Shown here in pieces: positions 42,058 through 52,036 of a DNA stretch of 64,000 bases. A program made the position numbers and the translations under genes. The notes beneath the pieces are model-generated. The model worked only from the letters and a program-made list of their open reading frames with translations, was not told the DNA's origin and ran no database searches. The first letter of the stretch is position 1. Each line of letters opens with the position of its first letter. The DNA is taken from assembly GCF_052050035.1 (NCBI RefSeq), contig NZ_CP189882.1, forward strand, positions 1,860,001 through 1,924,000. Reading direction: 5' to 3'. This stretch comes from Symbiopectobacterium purcellii_A (GTDB lineage: Bacteria > Pseudomonadota > Gammaproteobacteria > Enterobacterales > Enterobacteriaceae).

Positions 42058-42591
42058 ATGTCTCGTGTTGCTAAAGCACCCGTCGTTATTCCTGCCGGCG
42101 TAGAGGTAAAACTCAACGGTCAGGTTATTTCGATCAAGGGTAAAAACGGCGAGCTGACTTGCACCATCAACGACGCTGTTGAAGTTACTGTGGCTGACAA
42201 CGCTCTGAATTTCGCTCCGCGCGAAGGTTTTTCAGACTGTTGGGCACAGGCAGGCACCGCGCGTGCACTGCTGAACGCAGTCGTTATCGGTGTTACCGAA
42301 GGCTTCACCAAGAAGCTTCAACTGGTTGGCGTAGGTTACCGTGCCGCAGTTAAAGGCAATGTCGTGAATTTGTCTCTGGGGTACTCACACCCGATTGACC
42401 ACGCGCTGCCGGCTGGTATCACAGCTGAATGCCCGACTCAAACTGAAATCGTACTGAAAGGTGCTGATAAGCAGGTTATCGGTCAGGTTGCAGCTGATCT
42501 GCGCGCTTACCGTCGTCCTGAGCCTTATAAAGGCAAGGGTGTCCGTTACGCCGACGAAGTCGTGCGTATCAAAGAGGCTAAGAAGAAGTAA
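42058..42591 (+). CDS. rplF: 50S ribosomal protein L6
   Basis: 177 residues, MSRVAKAPVVIPAGVEVKLN. Near the factor-binding site; PEPYKGKGVRYADEVVRIKE end is conserved. TCGGAGGAAAG precedes the start. Confidence 0.98.
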   Translation: MSRVAKAPVVIPAGVEVKLNGQVISIKGKNGELTCTINDAVEVTVADNALNFAPREGFSDCWAQAGTARALLNAVVIGVTEGFTKKLQLVGVGYRAAVKGNVVNLSLGYSHPIDHALPAGITAECPTQTEIVLKGADKQVIGQVAADLRAYRRPEPYKGKGVRYADEVVRIKEAKKK

Positions 42592-42600
42592 GGTAACACT

Positions 42601-42954
42601 ATGGATAAGAAATCAGCTCGTATCCGTCGTGCAACCCGCGCACGTCGCAAACTCCAGGAATTGGGAGCGACTCGCCTGGTGGTACATCGTACCCCTCGCC
42701 ATATTTATGCGCAGGTTATCGCACCGAACGGTTCTGAAATCCTGGTAGCCGCTTCTACTGTAGAAAAAGCTATCGCAGAACAACTGAAGTACACCGGCAA
42801 CAAAGATGCCGCTGCTGCTGTAGGTAAAGCAGTCGCTGAGCGCGCATTGGAAAAAGGCATTAAAGATGTGTCCTTTGACCGTTCCGGGTTCCAATATCAT
42901 GGTCGCGTCCAGGCACTGGCAGATGCTGCTCGTGAAGCTGGCCTTCAGTTCTAA
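42601..42954 (+). CDS. rplR: 50S ribosomal protein L18
   Basis: 117 residues, MDKKSARIRRATRARRKLQE. Carries 5S rRNA into the large subunit together with L5. Confidence 0.98.
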   Translation: MDKKSARIRRATRARRKLQELGATRLVVHRTPRHIYAQVIAPNGSEILVAASTVEKAIAEQLKYTGNKDAAAAVGKAVAERALEKGIKDVSFDRSGFQYHGRVQALADAAREAGLQF

Positions 42955-42968
42955 GGTAGAGGTGTAAG

Positions 42969-43469
42969 ATGGCACACATCGAAAAACAAGCTGGCGAACT
43001 GCAGGAAAAGCTGATCGCGGTAAATCGCGTATCTAAAACCGTTAAAGGTGGTCGTATTTTCAGCTTCACCGCACTGACTGTAGTGGGTGATGGCAACGGC
43101 CGCGTTGGTTTTGGTTACGGGAAAGCGCGTGAAGTTCCGGCAGCAATCCAGAAAGCGATGGAAAAAGCCCGTCGCAACATGTTGAATGTCGCGCTGAATG
43201 GCGGCACCCTGCAGCACCCGGTTAAAGGTGCTCACACTGGGTCTCGCGTATTCATGCAGCCGGCTTCCGAAGGTACCGGTATCATTGCCGGCGGTGCAAT
43301 GCGCGCCGTTCTGGAAGTTGCTGGGGTTCATAACGTATTGGCTAAAGCCTATGGTTCCACCAACCCGATTAACGTGGTTCGTGCAACTATCGATGGCTTG
43401 GGTAATATGAATTCCCCGGAAATGGTTGCTGCCAAGCGTGGCAAATCCGTTGACGACATTCTGGGATAA
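42969..43469 (+). CDS. rpsE: 30S ribosomal protein S5
   Basis: 166 residues. Important for decoding accuracy and part of the mRNA helicase site; loop VVGDGNGRVGFGYGKAREVP is intact. Confidence 0.98.
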   Translation: MAHIEKQAGELQEKLIAVNRVSKTVKGGRIFSFTALTVVGDGNGRVGFGYGKAREVPAAIQKAMEKARRNMLNVALNGGTLQHPVKGAHTGSRVFMQPASEGTGIIAGGAMRAVLEVAGVHNVLAKAYGSTNPINVVRATIDGLGNMNSPEMVAAKRGKSVDDILG

Positions 43470-43475
43470 TTGACC

Positions 43476-43655
43476 ATGGCTAAGACTATTAAGATTACTC
43501 AAACCCGTAGTGCAATCGGTCGTCTGCCGAAACATAAGGCAACACTGCTTGGCCTGGGTCTGCGTCGTATTGGTCATACCGTTGAGCGTGAAGATACGCC
43601 TGCTGTACGCGGTATGGTCAACGCGGTTTACTACATGGTTAAAGTGGAGGAGTAA
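43476..43655 (+). CDS. rpmD: 50S ribosomal protein L30
   Basis: 59 residues from ATG at 43476 (MAKTIKITQTRSAIGRLPKH). The ATG two codons earlier (43470) overlaps the rpsE end region and is less likely. Confidence 0.97.
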   Translation: MAKTIKITQTRSAIGRLPKHKATLLGLGLRRIGHTVEREDTPAVRGMVNAVYYMVKVEE

Positions 43656-43658
43656 CAG

Positions 43659-44093
43659 ATGCGTTTGAATACTCTGTCTCCGGCCGAAGGCGCGAAGCAC
43701 GCGCCGAAGCGTTTGGGTCGTGGTATCGGTTCTGCCCTCGGTAAAACCGGCGGTCGTGGTCACAAAGGTCAGAAGTCTCGTTCTGGTGGTGGCGTACGTC
43801 GTGGGTTCGAAGGTGGTCAGATGCCGTTGTATCGTCGTCTGCCGAAATTCGGCTTTACCTCTCGCAAAGCGATGATCACAGCGGAAATCCGTCTGTCCGA
43901 TCTGGCTCGCGTTGATGGCGACGTCGTTGACCTGAACATGCTGAAGGCTGCTAACGTTATTGGCGTTCAGATCGAGTTCGCGAAAGTGATCCTGTCTGGT
44001 GAAGTTTCCCGCCCGGTAACGATTCGTGGTCTGCGTGTGACCAAAGGCGCGCGTGCTGCTATCGAAGCTGCTGGCGGTAACATTGAGGAATAA
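43659..44093 (+). CDS. rplO: 50S ribosomal protein L15
   Basis: 144 residues, MRLNTLSPAEGAKHAPKRLG, with glycine/arginine-rich extension GKTGGRGHKGQKSRSGGGVR. Late assembly protein. 3 bp after rpmD, 7 bp before secY. Confidence 0.98.
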   Translation: MRLNTLSPAEGAKHAPKRLGRGIGSALGKTGGRGHKGQKSRSGGGVRRGFEGGQMPLYRRLPKFGFTSRKAMITAEIRLSDLARVDGDVVDLNMLKAANVIGVQIEFAKVILSGEVSRPVTIRGLRVTKGARAAIEAAGGNIEE

Positions 44094-44100
44094 GTAGCAG

Positions 44101-45432
44101 ATGGCTAAGCAACCAGGATTAGATTTTCAAAGTGCTAAGGGTGGCGTTGGCGAGCTGAAACGCAGACTGCTGTTTGTAATCGGCGCGCTCATCGTTTTCC
44201 GTATCGGCTCTTTTATTCCGATCCCTGGTATTGATGCCACTGTGCTTGCCAAATTGCTCGAACAACAGCGTGGCACCATCATTGAAATGTTTAACATGTT
44301 CTCTGGTGGTGCTCTCAGCCGTGCTTCTATCTTCGCGCTGGGTATTATGCCGTACATTTCGGCCTCTATTATTATCCAGTTGCTGACAGTGGTTCACCCC
44401 ACGTTGGCGGAAATCAAGAAAGAAGGGGAGGCTGGCCGTCGCAAGATTAGCCAGTACACCCGTTACGGTACGTTGGTACTGGCCATATTCCAGTCAATCG
44501 GTATTGCTACCGGTTTACCGAATATGCCAGGAATGCAGGGACTGGTGATTAATCTGGGCTTTGCATTTTACTTTACGGCTGTTGTAAGTCTGGTGACCGG
44601 GACCATGTTCCTGATGTGGCTGGGCGAACAGATTACTGAGCGCGGTATCGGTAACGGTATCTCTATCTTGATCTTTGCGGGTATCGTTGCGGGCTTACCG
44701 CCGGCAATTGCCCACACTATCGAGCAAGCTCGGCAAGGCGACCTGAACTTCCTCGTGCTGCTGTTGGTTGCAGTTTTAGTGTTTGCAGTAACCTTCTTCG
44801 TTGTTTTCATTGAACGTGGTCAGCGTCGTATCGTCGTTAACTACGCCAAGCGTCAGCAAGGTCGTCGGGTTTATGCAGCACAGAGTACGCACTTACCGCT
44901 GAAAGTGAATATGGCAGGGGTTATCCCGGCAATTTTCGCCTCCAGCATCATCCTGTTCCCTGCGACGATTGCATCGTGGTTTGGGGGCGGTACCGGTTGG
45001 AACTGGCTGACAACTATTTCGATGTATTTGCAGCCCGGACAACCGCTTTATGTGCTACTCTATGCGACTGCAATCATCTTCTTCTGTTTCTTCTACACGG
45101 CGTTGGTTTTCAACCCGCGCGAAACAGCAGATAACCTGAAGAAGTCCGGTGCATTCGTGCCAGGAATTCGTCCGGGAGAGCAAACGGCGAAATACATCGA
45201 TAAGGTGATGACCCTCCTGACTCTGGTCGGCGCAATGTACATTACCTTTATCTGCCTGATCCCGGAGTTCATGCGTGATGCGATGAAGGTCCCCTTCTAT
45301 TTTGGGGGTACATCCCTGTTGATCGTCGTCGTGGTCATCATGGACTTTATGGCTCAAGTGCAAACTCTGATGATGTCGAGTCAGTATGAGTCTGCATTGA
45401 AGAAAGCAAATCTGAAAGGCTATAACCGCTAA
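44101..45432 (+). CDS. secY: Preprotein translocase subunit SecY
   Basis: 443 residues with ten transmembrane helices. Forms the inner-membrane channel of the Sec pathway with SecE and SecG, driven by SecA. The plug and cytosolic loops ([18 protein letters not shown]) are normal. Length equals that of E. coli SecY. Confidence 0.98.
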
Positions 45433-45464
45433 TTGGATTGCTTGAGAAGTTACGGAGAGTAAAA

Positions 45465-45581
45465 ATGAAAGTTCGTGCTTCCGTCAAGAAATTATGTCGT
45501 AACTGCAAAATCGTTAAGCGTAACGGTGTCGTTCGTGTGATTTGCAGCGCCGAGCCGAAGCATAAACAGCGCCAAGGCTGA
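45465..45581 (+). CDS. rpmJ: 50S ribosomal protein L36
   Basis: 38 residues, [20 protein letters not shown] to KHKQRQG. The zinc ribbon C-x2-C...C-x4-H ([15 protein letters not shown]) is present. Preceded by ACGGAGAGTAAAA. Confidence 0.97.
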
Positions 45582-45610
45582 TTATCTCGCATATTTTTCT
45601 TGCAAAGTTG

Positions 45611-45645
45611 GATTGAGCTGGCTAGATTAGCCAGCCAATCTTTTG
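45611..45645 (+). terminator. Terminator of the spc operon
   Basis: Stem GATTGAGCTGGCT with AGCCAGCCAATC (one bulge), loop AGATT, followed by TTTTG. Confidence 0.85.
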
Positions 45646-45654
45646 TATGTCTGT

Positions 45655-45727
45655 GCGTTTCCATTTGAGTATCCTGAAAACGGGCTTTTCAGCATGGAGC
45701 GTACATATTGAATAATAGGAGTGCATA
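45655..45727 (+). ncRNA. Alpha operon leader (S4-binding pseudoknot region)
   Basis: Sequences CCTGAAAACGGGCTTTTCAG and TTGAATAATAGGAGTGCATA directly before the GTG start of rpsM resemble the E. coli alpha leader, where S4 represses translation. Confidence 0.75.
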
Positions 45728-46084
45728 GTGGCCCGTATAGCAGGCATTAACATTCCTGATCAGAAACATGCCGTGATCGCGTTAACCTCGATCTATGGCG
45801 TCGGTAAGACTCGTTCCAAGGCCATTTGTGCTGCGGCGGGTATTGCTGAAGATGTTAAGATCAGTGAGCTGTCTGAAGAGCAAATCGAAACGCTGCGTGT
45901 AGAAGTTGCCAAATTCGTTGTCGAAGGTGATCTGCGCCGTGAAATCAGCATGAGCATCAAGCGTCTGATGGACCTTGGTTGCTATCGCGGTTTGCGTCAT
46001 CGTCGTGGTCTGCCAGTGCGCGGTCAGCGTACTAAGACCAACGCCCGTACCCGTAAGGGTCCGCGTAAACCGATCAAGAAATAA
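45728..46084 (+). CDS. rpsM: 30S ribosomal protein S13
   Basis: 118 residues, starting with GTG (MARIAGINIPDQKHAVIALT). Contacts P-site tRNA and L5. The GTG start is the S4-regulated start of the alpha operon. Confidence 0.98.
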   Translation: MARIAGINIPDQKHAVIALTSIYGVGKTRSKAICAAAGIAEDVKISELSEEQIETLRVEVAKFVVEGDLRREISMSIKRLMDLGCYRGLRHRRGLPVRGQRTKTNARTRKGPRKPIKK

Positions 46085-46100
46085 TCGGGGTGATTGAATA

Positions 46101-46490
46101 ATGGCAAAAGCACCTATTCGTGCACGTAAGCGTGTAAGAAAACAAGTTTCTGACGGTGTGGCTCATATCCATGCTTCTTTTAACAACACCATCGTGACCA
46201 TTACCGATCGTCAGGGTAACGCGCTGGGTTGGGCAACAGCCGGTGGTTCCGGTTTCCGTGGTTCTCGTAAATCTACGCCGTTCGCTGCTCAGGTTGCTGC
46301 TGAACGTTGCGCTGAAGCCGTGAAAGAATGCGGTATCAAGAACTTGGAAGTTATGGTTAAAGGACCTGGTCCGGGCCGTGAGTCTACTATCCGCGCTCTG
46401 AACGCGGCTGGTTTCCGCATCACTAATATTACTGATGTGACTCCGATCCCCCATAACGGTTGTCGTCCGCCGAAAAAGCGTCGCGTATAA
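46101..46490 (+). CDS. rpsK: 30S ribosomal protein S11
   Basis: 129 residues, MAKAPIRARKRVRKQVSDGV. Platform protein next to the mRNA exit. 16 bp after rpsM. Confidence 0.98.
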   Translation: MAKAPIRARKRVRKQVSDGVAHIHASFNNTIVTITDRQGNALGWATAGGSGFRGSRKSTPFAAQVAAERCAEAVKECGIKNLEVMVKGPGPGRESTIRALNAAGFRITNITDVTPIPHNGCRPPKKRRV

Positions 46491-46520
46491 CGCCGCTTTT
46501 AGGATAGTTGGAGAAAGAAA

Positions 46521-47132
46521 ATGGCTAGATATTTGGGTCCTAAGCTCAAGCTGAGCCGTCGTGAAGGCACCGACCTGTTCCTTAAGTCCGGTGTTCGCGC
46601 GATCGATTCCAAGTGTAAGATCGATGGTCAGCACGGTGCGCGTAAACCGCGTCTGTCTGATTACGGCGTGCAGTTGCGTGAGAAACAAAAAGTTCGCCGT
46701 ATCTACGGTGTTCTGGAGCGTCAATTCCGTAACTACTATAAAGAAGCTGCTCGTCTGAAAGGCAACACAGGTGCAAACCTGCTGCAACTGCTTGAAGGGC
46801 GTCTGGATAACGTGGTTTATCGTATGGGCTTCGGCGCCACTCGTGCGGAAGCGCGTCAGTTGGTAAGCCACAAAGCTGTTATGGTAAACGGTCGCGTTGT
46901 CAGCATCGCTTCTTATCAGGTATCACCGAATGATGTCGTCAGCATCCGTGAGAAAGCTAAAAAGCAATCTCGCGTGAAAGCAGCATTGGAGCTGGCTGAA
47001 CAGCGTGAAAAGCCGACTTGGCTGGAAGTTGATGCTGCCAAGATGGAAGGTGTGTTCAAACGTATTCCTGAACGTACCGATCTGTCTGCGGACATTAATG
47101 AACACCTGATCGTCGAGCTTTACTCCAAGTAA
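46521..47132 (+). CDS. rpsD: 30S ribosomal protein S4, three residues shorter than usual
   Basis: 203 residues instead of 206. The segment that reads CKIEQAPGQHGARKP in E. coli reads CKIDGQHGARKP here, a deletion of three codons with a E-to-D change, in the N-terminal loop region. The rest is highly conserved and the frame is intact. S4 nucleates 30S assembly, takes part in rRNA antitermination and represses the alpha operon. Confidence 0.96.
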   Translation: MARYLGPKLKLSRREGTDLFLKSGVRAIDSKCKIDGQHGARKPRLSDYGVQLREKQKVRRIYGVLERQFRNYYKEAARLKGNTGANLLQLLEGRLDNVVYRMGFGATRAEARQLVSHKAVMVNGRVVSIASYQVSPNDVVSIREKAKKQSRVKAALELAEQREKPTWLEVDAAKMEGVFKRIPERTDLSADINEHLIVELYSK

Positions 47133-47157
47133 AGCTTAGTACCAAAGAGAGGACACA

Positions 47158-48147
47158 ATGCAGGGTTCTGTGACAGAGTTTCTAAAACCGCGCCTGGTCG
47201 ATATCGAGCAAGTAAGTTCGACGCACGCCAAGGTCACCCTTGAGCCGTTAGAGCGTGGTTTCGGCCATACGCTTGGCAACGCACTGCGCCGTATTCTGCT
47301 TTCATCCATGCCAGGTTGCGCGGTGACAGAGGTTGATATTGATGGTGTACTGCACGAGTACAGCACCAAAGAAGGCGTACAGGAAGATATCCTGGAAATC
47401 CTGCTCAACCTGAAAGGGCTGGCGGTGAAAGTTCAGGGCAAAGATGAAGTTATCCTTTCCCTGAATAAATCTGGCATTGGCCCTGTGACTGCAGCAGACA
47501 TCACCCATGATGGTGATGTCGAAATCGTCAAGCCGCAGCACGTGATCTGCCATCTGACCGATGAAAACGCAGCTATCAGCATGCGTATCAAAGTTCAACG
47601 TGGTCGTGGTTATGTGCCGGCTTCTGCCCGTATTCATACGGATGAAGATGAGCGCCCGATTGGCCGTTTGTTGGTCGATGCTTGCTACAGCCCGGTAGAG
47701 CGTATTGCCTACAATGTTGAAGCAGCTCGTGTTGAACAACGTACCGACCTGGACAAGCTGGTCATCGAAATGGAAACCAATGGCACGATCGATCCTGAAG
47801 AGGCGATGCGCCGTGCGGCAACCATTCTGGCTGAACAACTGGAAGCTTTTGTTGATTTACGTGATGTACGTCAGCCTGAAGTGAAAGAAGATAAACCAGA
47901 ATTCGATCCGATCCTGCTGCGCCCTGTTGACGATCTGGAATTGACTGTCCGCTCTGCTAACTGCCTCAAGGCAGAAGCTATCCACTACATCGGTGATCTG
48001 GTACAGCGTACCGAGGTTGAATTGCTGAAAACGCCTAACCTGGGTAAAAAATCTCTTACCGAGATTAAAGATGTGCTCGCCTCACGTGGTCTTTCTCTGG
48101 GCATGCGCCTGGAAAACTGGCCGCCGGCAAGCATTGCTGATGAATAA
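47158..48147 (+). CDS. rpoA: RNA polymerase subunit alpha
   Basis: 329 residues, [21 protein letters not shown]-terminal dimerisation domain and C-terminal domain with the UP-element-binding residues ([20 protein letters not shown]) are normal. Confidence 0.98.
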
Positions 48148-48187
48148 CCCGGTCACAGGTTAAGGTTTTACTGAGAAGGATAAGGTC

Positions 48188-48580
48188 ATGCGCCATCGTA
48201 AGAGTGGTCGTCAACTGAACCGTAACAGCAGCCATCGTCAGGCTATGTTCCGTAACATGGCTGGCTCTTTGGTTCGTCATGAGATCATCAAGACGACCCT
48301 GCCAAAAGCAAAAGAGCTGCGCCGTGTTGTTGAACCGCTGATTACTCTTGCCAAGACCGACAGCGTTGCTAATCGTCGTCTGGCATTCGCCCGTACTCGT
48401 GATAACGAGATCGTGGGAAAACTGTTTAATGAACTGGGCCCGCGTTTCGCGAGCCGTACCGGTGGTTACACTCGCATTCTGAAGTGTGGCTTCCGTGCAG
48501 GCGACAACGCGCCGATGGCTTACATCGAGCTGGTTGATCGTTCAGTTGCACAAGCAGAAGAAACCGCTGCTGCTGAGTAA
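48188..48580 (+). CDS. rplQ: 50S ribosomal protein L17
   Basis: 130 residues, MRHRKSGRQLNRNSSHRQAM. Last gene of the alpha operon. In relatives zntR usually follows; here an IS5-type element follows instead. Confidence 0.98.
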   Translation: MRHRKSGRQLNRNSSHRQAMFRNMAGSLVRHEIIKTTLPKAKELRRVVEPLITLAKTDSVANRRLAFARTRDNEIVGKLFNELGPRFASRTGGYTRILKCGFRAGDNAPMAYIELVDRSVAQAEETAAAE

Positions 48581-48599
48581 TCATCAGCGGTGGGTTAAA

Positions 48600-48626
48600 A
48601 AAACCGGGGCAACCCGGTTTTTTTAC
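48600..48626 (+). terminator. Terminator of the alpha operon
   Basis: Stem AAACCGGG with CCCGGTTT around the loop GCAA, followed by TTTTTAC. Confidence 0.9.
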
Positions 48627-48924
48627 GTCTATTGTTTAGCAAATGACGGCTTTGTTAACGTATGACATTAAACTAGTTGCTGAATAGAGACTTGCATTTT
48701 TTGTCAGGCTATTGAGAATAAAAAGAGGTTTAACTTAGAGAATAAAGGTTTGAAATGATCAACAAAGAGCGGTTGTTACGAGATAATCGTTTATGTAAAG
48801 CAATCATTGGATTATCAGTCGAAGAATTGAAAAATTTAGCCGCTGAATTTTCAGCTTGTTATTTGATTTATCGGAAAAAGAATCGAAAAGATCACGAGCG
48901 GCAGATGGGTGCAGGGCAGAAAGG

Positions 48925-50233
48925 GAGTCTGTAAAGAATTTTGTGTAAATGGCTCCATTGCTTAACCGGAGATTCGTTCTCCATACATCAACATGAATTG
49001 GCTCATAGCAGGTTTCCAGTCTCTGATTGGCAAGGTCCATTTAGCAGAGATATTATGCAAGGCTAGATAGAGTAATTTTATCACCGAGTCATCCGTTGGA
49101 AATATTCGTCGCGTTTTCGTTATCTTGCGCAATGAAGCATTTAACGACTCTATCGCGTTGGTGGTGTAGATAACCTTGCGGATCTCCGGCGGAAAGTCAA
49201 AAATGACGATGAGACGTTCCCAATTATTTCTCCACGACGGGCTGATCGTCGGGAACTGTTCATCCCATTTGGCCGCGAAGGCATCCAGGGCCTCTTCAGC
49301 GCCCTCTAGCGTTGCGGAACTATAGATGGTGCGCAGGTCAGCAGCAACGGCCTTACGCTCTTTCCAGCCGACGTAGCGCAGCGAGTTCCGCACCTGATGC
49401 ACAATGCAGAGCTGTACCCGCGTATGCGGGTAAACAGCTTCAATGGCATCAGGAAAGCCTTTCAGGCCATCGCAGCAGGCGACGAAGATGTCCTTTAGCC
49501 CACGATTTTTCAGTTCTGTCATCACAGATAACCAGAACTTGGCCCCCTCAGTTTTGGCTATCCATAGCCCCAGCAGCTCTTTTTCGCCCTGGCCGTTGAC
49601 GCCGAGGGCCAGATAAACAGACTTGTTGGCCACGGCTCCGCCGTCCTGGCTTTTGACAACAATACAGTCAAGGTAAACAATGGGATAAAGCGCATCCAGC
49701 GGCCGTTGCTGCCAGCGCTTAACTTCATCCATCACAGCATTGGTCACTTGAGAAATGAAGCCAGCGGAAACATCGACCCCGTAGACTTCTTTAAAGTGTG
49801 CCTGAATATCACGGGTTGATAACCCTCTGGAATAGAGAGAAATAATGCGGTCATCGAAGCCGTTAAGCTGTTTTTCGTGCTTACCGATCAGTGTCGGCTC
49901 GAAGGTACTGTTGCGGTCGCGCGGAATATCGAGCTCGATCTCCCCATTTTGGCTACGTACGCTCTTGGATGTCTTGCCATTGCGTGAGTTGCCTGAATGA
50001 TTACCAGCCGGGTCATGCTTAGCATACCCAAGGTGCATCTCCATCTCAGCTTCAAGAACCCGTTCCGCCAGTCTTTTAGTCAGCACCTTGAGTAGGCCTG
50101 ATTCACCCAGCAGATCCTGAGGGGAGTGACAATCTTGAAGCAGTTGGTCAATAAGTTCGTTGCTGATAGGCATTTTGTTATCCTTTGAAGGTTTTCCTCA
50201 AAATGCCATTTACACAGATTATTTTACAGTCTC
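48925..50233 (-). mobile_element. IS256-type element, copy 4 (1309 bp)
   Basis: 8-bp duplication CAGAAAGG (48917-48924 and 50234-50241), inside the IS5-type element. Confidence 0.96.
48962..50173 (-). CDS. IS256-family transposase
   Basis: Intact 403-residue copy with the same translation as the copies at 11107, 20563 and 57386. Confidence 0.95.
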   Translation of the reverse strand: MPISNELIDQLLQDCHSPQDLLGESGLLKVLTKRLAERVLEAEMEMHLGYAKHDPAGNHSGNSRNGKTSKSVRSQNGEIELDIPRDRNSTFEPTLIGKHEKQLNGFDDRIISLYSRGLSTRDIQAHFKEVYGVDVSAGFISQVTNAVMDEVKRWQQRPLDALYPIVYLDCIVVKSQDGGAVANKSVYLALGVNGQGEKELLGLWIAKTEGAKFWLSVMTELKNRGLKDIFVACCDGLKGFPDAIEAVYPHTRVQLCIVHQVRNSLRYVGWKERKAVAADLRTIYSSATLEGAEEALDAFAAKWDEQFPTISPSWRNNWERLIVIFDFPPEIRKVIYTTNAIESLNASLRKITKTRRIFPTDDSVIKLLYLALHNISAKWTLPIRDWKPAMSQFMLMYGERISG

Positions 50234-50726
50234 CAGAAAGGATTTATCCCAACCCCATTAGATAAACTGCTTTTTATTTTATTGTATTTAAAATGTTATC
50301 CGACCTATGATTTGCAAGGACTTCTTTTTGGTTTAGATAGAACACGGGTATGTCGCTGGGTAAAAATATTATTGCCGGTTTTAGAGATGACCTTGGGGCG
50401 AGAATGTGTTTTGCCCGCTCGTCAAATTCGCTCTGCTGAGGAATTTTTTCGCGCCTTTCCTGGGGTTAAAGACGTCTTTATTGATGGGACAGAGCGACCT
50501 GTCCAAAAGCCTAAGAATCTGCGTCGGCGAAAAAAAATATATTCGGGAAAGAAAAGACAGACCACTCGAAAAGGGCTTATTATGACTGACGAAACAAGGC
50601 AAATTGGATTTATCCCCATGAGCAAAAATGGGCGCCGTCACGATAAACGCTTACTCGATAAAGTCGATATAATTCGCCATATTCCTCCTGATGTAACCAT
50701 CTGGGCAGATACCGGTTTTCAAGGTA

Positions 50727-50822
50727 TATAGCCAACCGACTTAAAAATGATTACATCCTATGCCCTGATATGCGGCAAAGAAGCATAGCTGGCTGTTATC
50801 AAAATAATGTCGCTTGGCTATA
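50727..50822 (-). mobile_element. 96-bp MITE copy G
   Basis: Complete copy at a TA inside the IS5-type transposase gene. Flanks rejoin to AAGGTATAGATAAACAG, the native sequence. Confidence 0.95.
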
Positions 50823-51012
50823 GATAAACAGCATCCTAATACACAAATCCCAAAAAAAGGAACTCGAAAAAGACCTTTATCGCCTGAACAAAAACAAGAA
50901 AATAAAATAATCTCGGGCATCCGTATTACAGTTGAACACGCCATCGCGGGTATCAAGCGCCTCGGTTGCATGACCCAAATTTTACGGAATCGTAGACCCT
51001 TTATTGATGATA

Positions 51013-51892
51013 TAGCTAAACGACTTAATTTTGATTACATTATTTAAATGAGCTATTCAATTGATTTTAGACGTAAAGTGATATCTACACGGAAAAACGA
51101 AGGGTTGAGTATCCGAGAAACAGCGAAGCAATTTCGGATTGGCCCTGCCTCTGTATCGCGTTGGATTAATCAAATAGAGTCAAAAGCATCGACCACGCGT
51201 CAGCGAAAGATCGATAAATCCGAGTTGATAAAAGATGTTGAACAATATCCAGATGCTTACCAAAAAGAACGTGCAGAGCGTTTTGGCGTTTGTCAGAAGG
51301 CCATTTGGCAAGCGCTTAAAAAGCTGGGATTGACCTATAAAAAAAACTCTACGTCATCCGAAAGCCGACGAAAACGCCCGGCAGGGATTTCAACAAAAAA
51401 AACAACAGTATGAAAAAGAAGGTAAACCTATTGTTTTTATTGATGAAAGTGGTTTTTCACACGATGCCCCACGGACTCACGGCTATTCCCCAAAAGGTCA
51501 ACGGTGTTTTGGCCTGAAGAACTGGGGAGCTAGGGGAAGAACAAATGTTATCGGCGCTTTATTAGGCACAACGCTGTTTGCTATCGGATTATTTGATATC
51601 AATATTAACAGCGATGTTTTCTATGCCTGGGTCACACAAGTCCTTATCCCAGTACTCCCTAAAAACAGTGTAATCATGATGGACAATGCCACTTTTCACA
51701 AAAAACATAATATTCAACAAGTCATCATCGATGCAGGGTATATGGTGGAGTATTTGCCTACATATTCGCCAGATCTTAACCCAATTGAGCATAAATGGGC
51801 ACAAGCAAAAAGCAAAAAAAGAGAGATGGGTTGCGATACAGAGAGTTTGTTCTCAGTCCATATGGTGTAATCAAAATTAAGTCGCTTGGCTA
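51013..51892 (+). mobile_element. IS630-type element, copy 6 (880 bp)
   Basis: TA at 51011-51012 and 51893-51894. Left flank IS5-type, right flank chromosomal DNA next to dkgA; the flanks do not belong together. Confidence 0.93.
51048..51870 (+). CDS. IS630-family transposase in two frames joined at an A8 tract
   Basis: Helix-turn-helix frame 51048-51413 with the majority sequence, DDE frame open to 51870. The A8 tract sits at the junction of the frames. Confidence 0.8.
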
Positions 51893-51894
51893 TA

Positions 51895-52036
51895 CCTTAT
51901 CAACGGATGCGGGGCGCTCGTTTGGTGTCTGTTAATGTTGGAGGGGATTCTGATTGTTATTTTATAGCGATCTTTAGAAGGCAGGTTAGAGCCGCGGAAA
52001 AAAGGATTTCCGCCACACGCAGTGGCGGAAACTACA
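51895..52036 (-). terminator. Region downstream of dkgA with a strong hairpin
   Basis: Hairpin TTTCCGCCA-CACGCAG-TGGCGGAAA at about 52009-52033 lies just past the dkgA stop and probably ends its transcript. The remaining 110 bp hold nothing recognisable. Confidence 0.6.

Larger units (their letters stand above)
48670..51012 (+). mobile_element. IS5-type element, split by IS256 and a MITE and cut by IS630
   Basis: The parts 48670-48924, 50242-50728 and 50823-51012 total 932 bp of 1037. The last 105 bp are missing where IS630 copy 6 begins, and the sequence after that IS630 is not IS5-type. So one side of the IS630 has been replaced. Confidence 0.9.
48755..51012 (+). pseudogene. IS5-family transposase, interrupted and truncated
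   Basis: Start at 48755 (MINKERLLRD). Interrupted after GAGQKG by IS256 copy 4 and after TGFQGI by MITE copy G. The C-terminal 19 or so residues are lost at the IS630 junction. The homopolymer run is 8 A, as in the intact copy. Confidence 0.85.
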
